Assembly: GCA_037043015.1 (NCBI GenBank)
Contig: CM073321.1
Location: 33,334,101-33,398,100, forward strand
DNA from: Bryum argenteum
Taxonomy: Eukaryota > Streptophyta > Bryopsida > Bryales > Bryaceae
Direction: 5' to 3'
Length of the DNA stretch: 64,000 nt
Positions 43,947-55,070 of this stretch are shown here, piece after piece (position 1 is the first letter of the stretch; every line of letters begins with the position of its first letter). Under the pieces are notes generated by a model that was not told where the DNA came from, searched no databases, and saw nothing but the letters and a program-made list of their open reading frames with translations. A program made the position numbers and the translations under genes.

Positions 43947-44760
43947 TATCACATCCCTTTCCAAAGGATGCCCGAACACCGTGGTGAGCCAAGAGGACCC
44001 CGGGAGTGACGTCCCGGGCTTGGCAAGAGACAAGGTGAAGTGTCGCGGCCCTAATTACTCCAACTCTTCTTTTTCTTAGTGAGCCTTACTTGGTAGCGGA
44101 ATCACGGCTCACTTAGTTGGTAGCAACCGGCCACGACTTTGCTAACACTTGCATGTGCCCCACACACACAATGTTAGCACCATTCTAAGTCAAGGTGTCC
44201 AACCCACCTTGACTCCATAACTCATTGTCGGACCCCGTTTTTTTCGATTTTTGGCCATTATGTTCTAATGCGCATTAAGAATAAGTATAGTGTCTAGAAT
44301 CCGACCTATGTATTTGCTAAGCCGTATACTATAAGGGAATTACGTTTTTACAAATAAAGGAATTAGTTAAACTCTAGTTTATGTTAAGTAGGACGGATTT
44401 GCCAATCCGTACTCTGTCCCCGTACGGCTAGGACGTGCTGTCAGAGGACGGATTAGGAGTTATGATGATAGGTGAAGGACGGAGTGGCGAAGAATTTAAT
44501 AATGGCGAGAAATCTAGAAGGCGACTCCGTACGGGGAGGACAATTATGGCGGCGGACCATGTCATGATGGTCGGACTTAACTCCGGCCCCCTCGATATAA
44601 GGCAACCCGTCCGCCCTTGTCGCCACCGCCTCCTCGTTTTCTGCGCCCCTTGTCGTCTTGCGCTCCGCCCTCCGTCTTTACGCTTTCCGTCCTTAGTCGC
44701 GATCCGCCCATCGGCCGACCTCGGCCGGCGACTCTCTATTTCCTTGCGCACTTCTTTCCG

Positions 44761-45385
44761 ATGGCGAGAACGGCGTCCGCTTCCGCTCGGGAGCAAGAGG
44801 AGTCAAGATTTCCATCAAGCTCGTGTCGCCGTGTATTCCGATCGAGGAGAATGAGAAGAAGTCCTTGACGGAAGACCTCGAGAGGATGGGGTTAGCCGGC
44901 TGCTTGGATCGCCACAGGGATTGCGCGACGGGAGATGGTGCGCGAGATCAAGGTCGGGCGCGCCAAACCGATTCGAGGGGACGGTTAGAGGGAAGCCGGC
45001 TTCCCGGACGGCCGAGCACTGAGAGCTGTTCTGGCCGACCGTAAACAACGGAGTAGGGTTGTGCGGCCGAAACACAAGTGGGCGAAGAAGGCGTTCCACG
45101 GGGATCCACACAAGAACAATGGCTACTCGATCGAGGATTGCGGAAATCGAGGAGCGCGCCGTCATCAAGTTTTTGGCGCCGATTATTCACGGAGAGAAGC
45201 CGCACCGGATCACCGTACGGCTGGGCAACACCGTCCTGGGCTCCTTGCGCGGCGAACGGGAGACGGACTGGGGGATGATCATCCGCGACTTAGTCGCCCG
45301 GCTTGCGGAAAACGTAGGTAAAACCCGTCCTAGCCCTTTTACTCCTTTTCTTTACCACCGCATAAAAAAAGGAGGAGGTGCTTGA
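44761..45385 (+). pseudogene. Gag-like protein, first part (3.4-kb element)
   Basis: Starts at ATG 44761 (MARTASASAREQEE). In changing frames it reads SLTEDLERMG, then FHGDPHKNNGYSIEDC, EERAVIKFLAPIIHGEKP, DWGMIIRDLVARLAENVG and FTPFLYHRIKK. The last blocks match, in the same order, the protein at 56857-57921 (MFHNPADKHDGYRVEDC; LLRFLAPILTPEKP; GWGHILEEVI; PFMYHFYAH). At least two frameshifts (about 45000 and 45130). Function not known; gag-like is suggested by the retroelement setting and disordered C-terminal tail. Confidence 0.5.
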
Positions 45386-45388
45386 CGG

Positions 45389-46652
45389 ATGAGGAGGAGT
45401 CGAACTATGAGATCGCTACTGTCGCCGCAAAACAACGGCGTGTTCGAGTCAGAGGAGAGTACGGATAGCAAGGCCGTGTACTCGGAAGAGGAGGAGGACG
45501 AGGTCGGATCAGTCGAAGGGGACGTTCCACCCGACGCACCGCAGAGCCGGCTCCGGAGGCAACCCCACCGCGGACGCGTCCCCGAGGTAATCATCCTTCC
45601 GTCCCCGTCCCCTCCCACGAATCCGACCGAGGCCGGAACTCGGGATCGAGAGGACACAACCTCGAGGCCGGTGGATGAAGGGGAAGTTACGGCCGATTGG
45701 GAGAACCCCATGAATCGAACGACCCTCGACTCCCTCCACCTCTCATCCGTCCGCCAATCACCCGGATCCCATGAGGCGAGCATGGCACCACTTCACGGAA
45801 GCCGTGCCGCATTTCCTCTACCAAGGATCACAAGGCGAAGCTATGCCAAGAATTTGGAGTGAAGACGTTCTTTGGAGGTCAAAATGTGGTGGGACTCCAA
45901 ACCGGACGAGGAGCGATTCCGGCAGACGGAGAAGCAAGTGACCAAGCTAATCCTGGAGAATAGACGTCTTCGCGAGGCGGTCGGGAGAAGGGAGGAGGAA
46001 CTCCTGGTCGGAAGGCGGGCCGTAATCACGGCAAACGAGCAGTCGTAAAGCTCGTGGAAATCTGCGAGGTTCCGGCCGAAGTGCTACAGGGGCGAACCTG
46101 TTCGAGGCCGGAATCCCGAGTCGGAGGTTTTCAAGGCGGAGACATTCAAGAAATTCCTCTTGGCGGCGAAGACGTACGCCACGAAAGTAGAGAAGAGCAA
46201 CGCCGAGGTCAAGGTGCTGCTCGACGCCGTCCGGGAGCAGATGAAGGAGGTAGTGATGCCGGCCTTCACTTCTACTCCGGCCAAGACCCCGCGGCCGGAT
46301 ACAGCCGAGGACGGATCTTTGGGCCCTCCATCCGACCGACACGAAGGGCAAGGCGAAGGTGAAGACGGAGTCGGATGCACCCGCCCCAGCAGACTCGTCG
46401 GCCAAGAACACGCGCACCGCGAAGAGGAAGCTCACGGCCGAGGAATACGAGAAGTCTCCCGGGGCGCAGAAGCTTCACGACATCGGCCTCGAGCATTCCG
46501 AAGAGGAAGAGTTGCAGAGCGGGGACGAGACTAACTCCAGCGAGGACGAGTACGTGATCACCGACACGGGCAAGAGAGTGAAGGCAGGACGTATCGCAGC
46601 GACGCCATCAAGCGGCGAAGCACGGAGAGTTAGTTCGCGAAGAAAGAGGTAG
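45389..46652 (+). pseudogene. Charged, disordered and coiled-coil continuation of the gag-like region
   Basis: Frame pieces 45389-45862 (SEEEEDEVGSVEGD acidic run, then Pro/Arg-rich), about 45880-46050 (helical, Glu/Arg-rich, EKQVTKLILENRRLREAVG) and 46160-46652 (KVEKSNAEVKVLLDAVREQM, then GDETNSSEDEYVITDTGKRV). They look like one protein broken by shifts: disordered acidic, coiled coil, acidic, basic end. No catalytic motif. Composition is GC-rich compared with the surrounding LTR. It may encode nucleocapsid-like or accessory function; no evidence decides. Confidence 0.4.
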
Positions 46653-49600
46653 GACGTCTTAGAGGCCGGCAACAAAAAGGACGGCCAGAGTTAGGAGGTC
46701 GGATTGGTATCCGTCCTAGGCCAGTATAGTGTTTTCTTTTTGGGAATGCGTGCCGCTTTTTGAGGAGTAGGCTTGGTAGGCCGGCGCCGCAATCCAGTTA
46801 GGGATCTAAGTCGTTGACTTAGAAGTACTTATAGGTGGGAGTTTTGTCCACCAAAGCATTCCTTGCTTGAGTGTTAATCGAACCTTCTTATGCGCATATT
46901 CGGTGTGATCATTTCCCTGTCTCCTTTTCAGTTGAGTGCTTGGAAAGCCGGATCTACCTTGTGTGTTGTGAGTTGGGAGTTAGGAATCCGGATTCTTTGT
47001 TAGATCGTTTCTGTGGAGTTGAAGTCGGGTTGGGCGTATTCTTGAGTGCCTTGTGTCTTGAACTTGTCTAGGTGTCTGGGAGAGGGAAACTACTGTGGTA
47101 AACACTTACGGTCTGGAAGGGTCTGGGAGTAGAGTGTGTGAGGCCGGATTCCAATCCGACCTCCAGCTGCCACAGACTTGGGTTCCTCTGTAGTCTCAGA
47201 GGACGGATCAAGCGCAGTACGTGACCAGAATACGTGTAGACGTCTTCTAGCCGGATTCGGAGCTCTTGGAGTCTGTCATTGTAGTAAGGGTGATAGGGTA
47301 ACCAGGACGGCCTGCGTGACCTGCTAGTTCGGACGGATAGGACGGATTAGTTGTGAGGACGTAATGTGTGCCTTAGTATGTGTGTGTGTGTGTAGAGTCT
47401 AAGTGTGGAAGTTTCCGCCACGATAAACATAAGGGAAAGAGTCTTTGTGCATCCCCTCTTGCAAAGGGATACCCTTGCCCTGCAAGGCAAAAACATAAGT
47501 TAGGACTAGAAACGTTTGTGGGTTTGGTTGTTTTAGCACTACTTGTCTTGGTCACTTCACAGAATCCCTGGAACGATACACGAGTCACCTGAACACGGGT
47601 TTTACACCAATAAACGTGTAAGGGAAGATAAAGTGAATACATGGCATCCGACACTCATTATCCGGTACTCATTACCCGGAACTCCCACCAACATATGGGC
47701 ATGCCAACCCGGAACTCCCACCAACACATGGGCATGCCACTTGGTGGCACGGGGCGGCCTTCCACAAATGTCCAAGCTCCCAAGGGTGCTACTAATCACC
47801 CCCGGAGCTAACCGCCCTTATCTATTGTCCAACTTCCCACTAGTCCCCCTTCCACTCTTGTCTCTCACTTCATTTGGGACATTGCCGGAAATCCTCCTGG
47901 AATCCAGCACTAGTTTTCCCGGGGACTAGTTTGGAGCGGGACTCTTTCCAACCCAATGTTGCGGGATGCTCAAGAGCATCCCACAATGCCCAAGATGTAG
48001 AAGTGAGGCTTCCTTTCCATGCCTCACCCTTTAGAGCCATTCCCGGTCACTCCCGGGAACCGGCACTACTTATCACGGGGACTAACTTGGAGAGGGACAC
48101 TTCCCAACCCCATGTTTAGAGATGCTCCAAAGCACTCTCCATTTTCCACAAGGTGCGGGAGTGAGGCCCCATCCCAAGCCTCACCCCTTGGAGCCACCCC
48201 GGCTCCTCAAGGCACCATGTGCAAGTGAGGAGGGAGACCACCCCTCCTCATAGTACTCTCTGGAGTCTTCGGTAGGCCCCCCCCCCTCTTGTGTTGAGGG
48301 GCCTTCCGTGACACACTTTTGTTTTGGAAGACCACCCGTTTTTGCCTTAGTCTCAAAAACGGGCCGTATCTTCTTCTCGGGCTAACTTGTAGCTCAGTTA
48401 TCCAAATGGGGCGTGCGAGCCAGGTTTCGACATCTGCTCTTTGATTAGATGTCGATGGAGTCCTCACTTGTCCCAATCGGAGCTTCCATGTGGGAGCTAT
48501 GCTCCTCTGAACATTCGGGAGTCCCGGGAGGCAGCAGTCCCGGAGTCCCGAAGTTCCGATGCTTTGGAGAGCCATATCTCCCAAAGCATTGCTTTGCTCA
48601 TCACGAGCCTTAGCATTTTGGAAAGCTCATGTTCAGAGCTTTCCAAAGACATGCAACATGCCGCCATCCAAGAAGGACGACATTTTGAGTCCCGAAAGGC
48701 AACACTCCCGAGTCCCGGAGTGTCCCGGAACGCGCTCCAACTTTGGAGAGTCATATCTCATGACTCACAACTCCAAATCGTGCGTTCTTTGGACCCATGG
48801 GTGCGTGCTCAAACAAGGTTTCTAACCATGTAAGACACGCCACCAAGTTTGTCCCGAGCACGACGCCATTGCGTGCTGTTTGCTCGGGACTCCCCTTGGT
48901 CACCTCACCTTGTCTCTTGCCAAGCCCGGGGCGTCAATCCCGGGGTCCTCTCGGCTCACCACGGTGTTCGGGCATCCTTTGGAAAGGGATGTGACATGAA
49001 GTGACCAAGGGGAGTCCCGAGCAAACAACATGCAATGGCGTCGTGTTCGGGACGAACTTGGTAATGTGCTTTACATGGTTGGAAACCTTGTTCAAGCACG
49101 CACCCATGGGTCCAAAGAACGCGCGATTTGGAGTTGTGAGTCATGAGATATGGCTCTCCAGAGTTGGACACTCTGGGACTTGGGAGTGTTGCCTTTCGGG
49201 ACTCAAAATGTCGCCCTTCTTGGATGGCGGCATGTTGCATGTCCTTAAAAAGCTCTGGGCAAGAGCTTCCCAAAATGCTAAGGCTCGTGAGGTGCAAAGC
49301 AATGCTTTGGGAGATATGGCTCTCCAAAGCATCGGGACTTCGGGACTCCGGGATTGCTGCCTCCCGGGACTCCCGAATGTTCAGAGAAGCATAGCTCCCA
49401 AATGGAAGCTTCAATTGGGACAGATGAGGAGTCTATCGACATCTACACAAAGAGTAGATGTCGAAAATGGGCTTGCGTGTCCCATTTGGATAACCGAGCT
49501 ACAAGTTAGCCCGAGAAGAAGATACGGCCCGTTTTTGAGGCTAAGGCAAAAACGGGTGGTCTTCCAAAACAAAAGTGTGTCACGGAAGGCCCCTCAACAC

Positions 49601-50417
49601 AAGAGGGGGGGGCCTACGGAAGAATCCAGAGAGTACTATGAGGAGGGGTGGTCTCCCTCCTCACTTGCACATGGTGCCTTGAGGAGCCGGGGTGGCTCCA
49701 AGGGGTGAGGCTTGGGATGGGGCCTCACTCCCGCACCTTGTGGAAAGTAGAGAGTGCTTTGGAGCCTCTCTAAACATGGGGTTGGGAAGCGTCCCTCTCC
49801 AAGTTAGTCCCCGTGATAAGTAGTGCCAGTTCCCGGGAGTAACCGGGAATGGCTCTAAAGGGTGAGGCATGGAAAGGATGCCTCACTCCTACACCTTGGG
49901 CATTGTGGGATGCTCTTGAGCATCCCGCAACATTGGGTTGGAAAGAGTCCCGCTCCAAACTAGTCCCCGGGAAAACTAGTGCCGGATTCCGGGAGGATTT
50001 CCGGCAAAGTCTCGAATGGGGTGAGAAACAAGAGTGCAAGGGGACTAGTGGGAAGTTGGACAATAGATAAGGGCGGTTAGCTCCGGGGGTGATTAGTAGC
50101 ACCCTTGGGAGCTTGGACATTTGTGGAAGGCCGCCCCGTGCCACCAAGTGGCATGCCCATGTGTTGGTGGGAGTTCTGGGTTGGCATGCCCATGTGTTGG
50201 TGGGAGTTTCGGGTAATGAGTATCCGGTAATGAGTTATGGAGTCAAGGTGGGTTGGGCACCTTGACTTAGAATGGTGCTAACATTGTGTGTGTGGGCACA
50301 TGCAAGTGTTAGCAAAGTCGTGGCCGGTTGCTACCAACTAAGAGAGCCGGGATTCCGCTACCAAGTAAGGCTCACTAAAAAAATAAAATGAGTTGGAGTA
50401 ATTAGGGTTGCGACACT

Positions 50418-50429
50418 TGGTATCAGAGC
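50418..50429 (+). other. Primer binding site (tRNA-Met type)
   Basis: TGGTATCAGAGC two bases after the 5' LTR end. This is the standard plant retrotransposon site complementary to the 3' end of initiator methionine tRNA. Confidence 0.92.
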
Positions 50430-50704
50430 AGGCTACGTAGCGGGATCCAATCAAGAGTAGGATGGCATGAGAGGCCGGAAGCTCGTGATGTGGCCCGAAG
50501 ACACGTAGTTAAGCCTTTGAGGCCGGGTACCCCTCACAAGGAGTCTTCTTAAGGTCCTTCGGAGGAGCCGGCGGAAATAAAAGAGGACCAAGGAGACCAA
50601 AGAGAAGTTGTTAGTCGTGAGGAGGACACTCCCATGAGGAGGAAGAAAATCCTTTAAGTCCCGTTCCCGGGAACGGAGGCTACAAGAGGTAGGCACGAGA
50701 TGAA

Positions 50705-51201
50705 ATGTTCCATGAGCTTGTCAAAACTCTTCAAGTCATGCAACAAGAGATCAAGGAGCTCAAGGGGAGGGCATCAAGCCTTTCCTCCCACAAGTTGTGC
50801 AAGACCAACTTGCCCTCTTCCTTCACGGGATTGGGCAAGTCAAAAAGGTCAAGGACTTCATTGTGGAACTTGAGCTCTACTTTGAGGCTCAAAGGGCTTG
50901 TGAAGAGGACAAGATCAATATTCTCGTGACCTTCTTGAAAGAACATGCTCTTTTGCGGTGGACTCGATTCCGGGATGAGAATGCGGGAGTGGTGAGCAAC
51001 TTGACTTGGACCGGTTTTGAGGGGATCCTAAGTGATTGCTTCACCCTGGAGTACCAAGAGATTCGGGATGACATGGCCCTTGTGCAATTGAAGCAAACGG
51101 ACACCTTTCATGCCTATGTGAAGGATTTCAATGCACATTTGAATGTGCTCCCGAAGTTGGATGAATTGGCCAAAAAGCTCATTTTCTTCAATGGACTCTA
51201 A
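50705..51201 (+). pseudogene. Gag capsid region of the chromodomain gypsy element
   Basis: Two overlapping frames: 50705-50800 (FHELVKTLQVMQQEIKEL, coiled coil) and 50797-51201 (VKDFIVELELYFEAQ, ALLRWTRF, DCFTLEYQEIRDDMALVQLKQTDTF in blocks, YVKDFNAHLNVLPKL). This is the retrotransposon-gag pattern (W...Y..F.....L..L.Q..S...Y...F). A shift near 50800 and a stop at 51199 break it. It would form the particle shell. Confidence 0.75.
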
Positions 51202-51493
51202 GGTTGGGTGGAGCGGGCATTATTTAAGATGCCGAGATTGCCGGAGACTTGTGCCGAGTTGCTCAAGTTGGCAAAAGGGATTGGTGATGATGAAGGTCAC
51301 CAAAAGGCCTCTAAAGAGAGGGCCTCAACCGGAGAGCAAGGCAAATATATCCAAATGTCAACATAAGAAAAATGGTTGGCAAAAGCTTTAGGGTGGTTAG
51401 AGTGGGCCTTCCAAGGATGGGAAGGACAAGTTTGCCAAGGACAAGCCCAAAGTGGGGACAAGTCCATAAAAAGAAAAGACAAGTTACATTACT

Positions 51494-51535
51494 TGTTTGA
51501 ATTGTGGTGAAGAGGGCCACATGGCAATGCATTGC
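51494..51535 (+). other. CCHC zinc knuckle of gag
   Basis: CLNCGEEGHMAMHC: C-x2-C-x4-H-x4-C, the nucleocapsid RNA-binding knuckle at the end of gag. Confidence 0.9.
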
Positions 51536-51629
51536 TCCAAACCAAAGGGGCAACCCACTCCTTCATAAGTCCCGAAGCATCGAAGAGGATGGGCTTGCAT
51601 TTGAGTAAGCAAGCTCATCCAAGTGAGGT

Positions 51630-52492
51630 TTGCAAAAAGGCAAGCTCCACGAAACATGCCTTGTAGCTATGGAAGTGGAAGTGGAGTGTCAAAACTTCAC
51701 CTTCGTGGAAAACTTCACTATAAGTGAGATGGATGGGATTGATCTCATCTTATGTAAGACTTCCTTTGATACTTATGGGGTAAAGATAATGAAGCGGCCA
51801 TTGAGAGTGGTTGCCAACCCCGAAGGCAGGGAGATTGAGTTAGAGTTCACCAAGGCTCCCAACATGTTAAGGAGTAGGATCAACTTGGTGAACTTGGAGG
51901 AGTTAGAGGAAAACTGGTTCTTGATGATGCTAACGACCGATTTGGGACTTGAAGGGAATAAGCCCACTTCTAACTCCACACCTCCCAAGTGTATTCGGGA
52001 GGTGGTAAAGGCTTTGGTGATGCCTTTTGGGTTGTGCAACGCCCCATCAATGTTCACAACCCTCATGAATACGGTATTCCATCAAGAGATGGATGGGCTT
52101 GTCATTGTTACATTCATGACATATTGGTGTTCTCCAAAACGGTGGAAGTGCATGCATAGCACCTTGCAATTGTGCTTCAAAAAACTTAGGGACAATAAGT
52201 TACATGCTAATGGGGAGAAGAGTGAGTTGGCTTGCTAGAGATGGAGATCTTGGGACACATTATGACGGGGCAAAGTGTCAAACCGGACCACAAGAAGGTG
52301 AAAGCAATCAAGAAGGGGAGCCAACCCACTTCACAAAGGGAAGTAAGATCATTGCTTGGGTTGGCCTATTATTATGAGAGGTTCATAAAGAACTTCTCCA
52401 AGATTGCTAAGCCAATGTCCGGTTTGCTTAAGAAAAACTTGGCCTTGGATGGGACCGATTCATGTGTTCAAGCATTTCAAAAAAAACTCTAG
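51630..52492 (+). pseudogene. Protease tail and reverse transcriptase of the chromodomain gypsy element
   Basis: 51630-51900 resembles the strand after the protease active site (MDGIDLILCKTSFDTYGV). 52015-52240 has MPFGLCNAPSMFTTLMN; the YIDD-box region then appears in another frame (CYIHDILVFSK, His for the first catalytic Asp). 52232-52492 has LGHIMTGQSVKPDHKKV and EVRSLLGLAYYYERFI (RT thumb and connection). The N-terminal half of RT is missing between about 51960 and 52010, so there is an internal deletion as well as shifts. Confidence 0.8.
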
Positions 52493-52504
52493 GAGAAACT
52501 CTCC

Positions 52505-52729
52505 TCCCCGCCGGTATTGAAGTTCCCGGAGTTTGATAAACCTTTTGAGGTGCACACCGATGCAAGTGACTTTGCCATCGGGAGAGTGCTCATGCAAGAA
52601 GGAAGCGAATTGCATGAAAAGGAGATGTTTGCCGTAGTGTATTGTTTGAAAACATGGCAACATTACCTTGGTCTCCACAAGACCAAGGTATTCACCAATA
52701 ATGTTTCATTGAAGTACGTTGAAACATAA
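52505..52729 (+). pseudogene. RNase H of the chromodomain gypsy element
   Basis: FDKPFEVHTDASDFAIGRVL with the catalytic Asp, then YCLKTWQHYL and VFTNNVSLKYVET in place of the usual TDN..L. Short and truncated by a TAA at 52727-52729. Confidence 0.75.
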
Positions 52730-53010
52730 GCCAAAGTTACACCCAAGCAATTGAGGTGGCATGTTACCTTAGTACTCATAAATGTGGAGTTGAGTCACAA
52801 GCCAGGCCGAGTGAATGGGCACCGGAGGCACTAGGTTGGAATGATGAACACAAGTCAAATACCACGCAAGTCTTGAGAGTGATGTATGCGGGACAAGGTG
52901 ATTTGGCAAAACGGATATGGGAGGCGTATATGAATGACCCCGAGGCTCAAAAGTTCTTAAGTGAACTAAGGTGTGGCAAGAAGCCCAACGGAATCCGGCT
53001 TCATTAATCT

Positions 53011-53569
53011 ATGATCAAGTTCAAGCAAAATAGGGTGTGTGTTCCAAAGGGCATTAGGAAGTTGAGTGTGCTCAAGGAGGAGCATGACAACCGCTTGGCC
53101 GGGCATAGGGGGGAAAAGTCCACCATATGTTTGGTTTCAAAGAGGTTATATTGGCCCGAAATGAAGGAACACATTGCCCATTATGTGAAGACTTGTATCA
53201 CTTGAATGTGAAGCCAACCGGGCGTCATATCAAAAGCAAGTGAGTTTGTTACGGCCTTTGCCTATCCGGGATGGTCCATGGGAGTGTGTCTCCATGGATT
53301 TTATTACAAGCCTTCCGGAGTCACGAGGAAGTGACGCCATCTTTGTGGTGGTGGATAGCTTTTGTAAGTTGGCAAAGATCGAGCCAACAAAAGGGATGGC
53401 GACCGCCTTTGACAAGGTGGTGCTCCTTTTTCAGTGTTTGGTGCCGGCACCATGGGTTGCCGAAGACGAAAGTGATCGAAGTGATTACTTGGGTTTGGCG
53501 GTTGGTAGCCATAATGCATTGAGGCATGGTGCTATGAGTCAATCGCCGCCCAAGGTGGCTTATGTGTGA
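53011..53569 (+). pseudogene. Integrase of the chromodomain gypsy element
   Basis: 53011-53205 is the HHCC zinc region (VLKEEHDNRLAGHRGEKST, LYWPEMKEHIAHYVKTC). 53240-53569 is the core start (WECVSMDFITSLPES, FVVVDSFCKLAKIEP). A stop (TGA 53203-53205) and a deletion remove the second Asp and Glu; the frame then jumps to NALRHGAMSQSPPKVAYV, the region after the core. Confidence 0.78.
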
Positions 53570-53805
53570 AGCCACTTATGCCTACGACCTAGCTTTTGAA
53601 TAGATTGCAATCGGAGATGGAACAAAGCCAAGGTGCAAAAGACTTGGTAGCCATGAGATAGCAACTTATTGAAAAGGACCATGAAAAACTTAGACAAGGC
53701 CCGAAGAGGTATGTGAAAGAAGTTAACAAAGGGCGGCGCCATGAGGAGTATGAGGAGGGCTAAAAGGTGTGGTAGAATGAGAAAAGTCTCACCTTACCGG
53801 ATGGC

Positions 53806-54204
53806 TTGACTCCCATATCCATGGCAAAGTATGTGAGTCCATTTGTCATTGCAAAATGGTTGTTTGAGGATGTGTATAAGTTGGACTTACCACCGGAGAC
53901 CATGATTCATCCCACCTTGCATGTCTCATTGCTCAAGCCATATCACAAAGATAAAGTGAGGCCGGAACGCAAGCAAGTGTTGCGGCCTCCACCCGAACGT
54001 CTTGGTGATGACTTGAAGTTTGGAGTAAAATGCATTATGAATTGCTGGATCACCAAGAAAAAGGGCAAAAAATACTTGGTGAAGTGGCGGGGGTACCATA
54101 AGAAGGAAACAACATGGGTTGAGGCCAAGTACATGGCCAATGCAAAGGAGATGGTGGAAAGGTATGAAAGCCAACGGAGATCCAAGACACCGAGAAAGCA
54201 TTGA
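53806..54204 (+). pseudogene. Integrase C-terminus with chromodomain
   Basis: Starts MTPISMAKYVSPF, then VYKLDLPPETMIHPTLHVSL and LKPYHKD (integrase end), and a chromodomain: KKYLVKWRGYHKKETTWVEA with the aromatic-cage-type W...Y...W pattern. Chromodomains bind methylated H3 tails and direct integration into heterochromatin. This final part is an uninterrupted frame ending TGA at 54202-54204. Confidence 0.88.
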
Positions 54205-55058
54205 TGAGGACATCAACCTTTGAAGTGGGGGTGAATTACCACACTTGTGTACACTTGGCCAAAGTTTTGTCTAGTATTGGGTGCAAATGATACATGTTGT
54301 AATACTTGGTTGACAATAAAGATGCTGGCAAGTTCCTTGATTGCATGTTGGAAGTGAGATGAGTCCTAATCTCATTTTGGATTGCTAGGTTGGTTAGAAG
54401 AGGTTGAAGGATACGCGAAGTCAATACTTGGAATGCTGCAAAACAGGGACCTTGGCTTGGAAGTTGTGAGTGGGTGAACCCCCACGACTCTTAAGCTTAG
54501 GACTTGCTCGGGCGGAAGCAAGGTAGTGGCACAGACTCATAAAAGTGCCCTTTGCGGGTTGACCATCGTCAACGCATGGCTTGATCACCCATGTCTCGGT
54601 AGAGTGAAGCAAAGGCTAGGTGGGGCGGGACTTAGCATTACCCGTAGGCGAGCAAAGTTCACCACTTGAGAGCCTAAGTGTTTGAAAAGAGGGCTTGGTG
54701 TTGCGACCAAGAAAGTGTTGGTTAGCCTTGAATTCAATCCTAAGTCATGTGAGTATGATGGGCTAGTTGAGCCTAAATTGGGGCCATTGGGGGCATTCCA
54801 AGTGAGTCTCAAAGTGGATAGGTCTAGTTTATGTGGGTCCTTCCAAGGAAAGTCCTTGGGTGGAAAGGACCTTAAACCTATCGGGTGCCACCTTTGAGAC
54901 TTAGCCATTTTCCAAGTAAAAGGATGCTTGGAGCATTGCGGGGCTAGCTACCCAGGAACGCAATGCAAGGAGGAGGACGCAATGCCAAGGAGGCGGCTAC
55001 CTCAAGAACTTGGTCCTGCCGACAAGAGAAATTGTCGATGAGGGCATCGATGCTGTTT
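54205..55058 (+). other. 3' untranslated region of the chromodomain gypsy element
   Basis: No gene seen between the chromodomain stop and the polypurine tract. It starts with a GAAGTGGGGGTGAAT purine-rich stretch. Confidence 0.6.
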
Positions 55059-55070
55059 GGTGGGGGTGAG
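55059..55070 (+). other. Polypurine tract
   Basis: GGTGGGGGTGAG directly before the 3' LTR, in the position where plus-strand DNA synthesis is primed. Confidence 0.75.

Larger units (their letters stand above)
44227..47652 (+). mobile_element. 3.4-kb element with ACTCATT duplication and gag-like ORFs
   Basis: Splits the solo LTR. ACTCATT occurs at 44220-44226 and 47653-47659. Ends are GTCGGACCCCG and ...GCATCCGAC, giving a short 6-bp inverted terminus (GTCGGA). A 7-bp duplication with short inverted ends points to a DNA-type or unusual element, while its ORFs are related to the gag-like gene at 56.7-58.3 kb. No RT, integrase or transposase was recognised in it, so it looks non-autonomous. 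About 46700-47640 is non-coding with a GT run at 47379-47393. Confidence 0.72.
44041..48996 (-). mobile_element. Inverted solo LTR nested in the 5' LTR
   Basis: Begins TGTCGCGGCCCTAATTACTC (reverse complement of the LTR end) and finishes GGGATGTGACA (reverse complement of the LTR start), so it is TG...CA bounded. TGAAG at 44036-44040 and 48997-49001 is its 5-bp target duplication. Without the inner insertion it is 1,523 bp, matching the host element's LTR. With the rest of the 5' LTR it forms a near-palindrome of about 1.3 kb per arm (47653-48996 against 49002-50250). Long open frames inside are LTR sequence, not genes. Confidence 0.9.

Noticed and set aside
48019-50147. Several 60-235 codon frames
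   Set aside because: They recur in every LTR copy and on both strands of the inverted LTRs, so they are LTR sequence.
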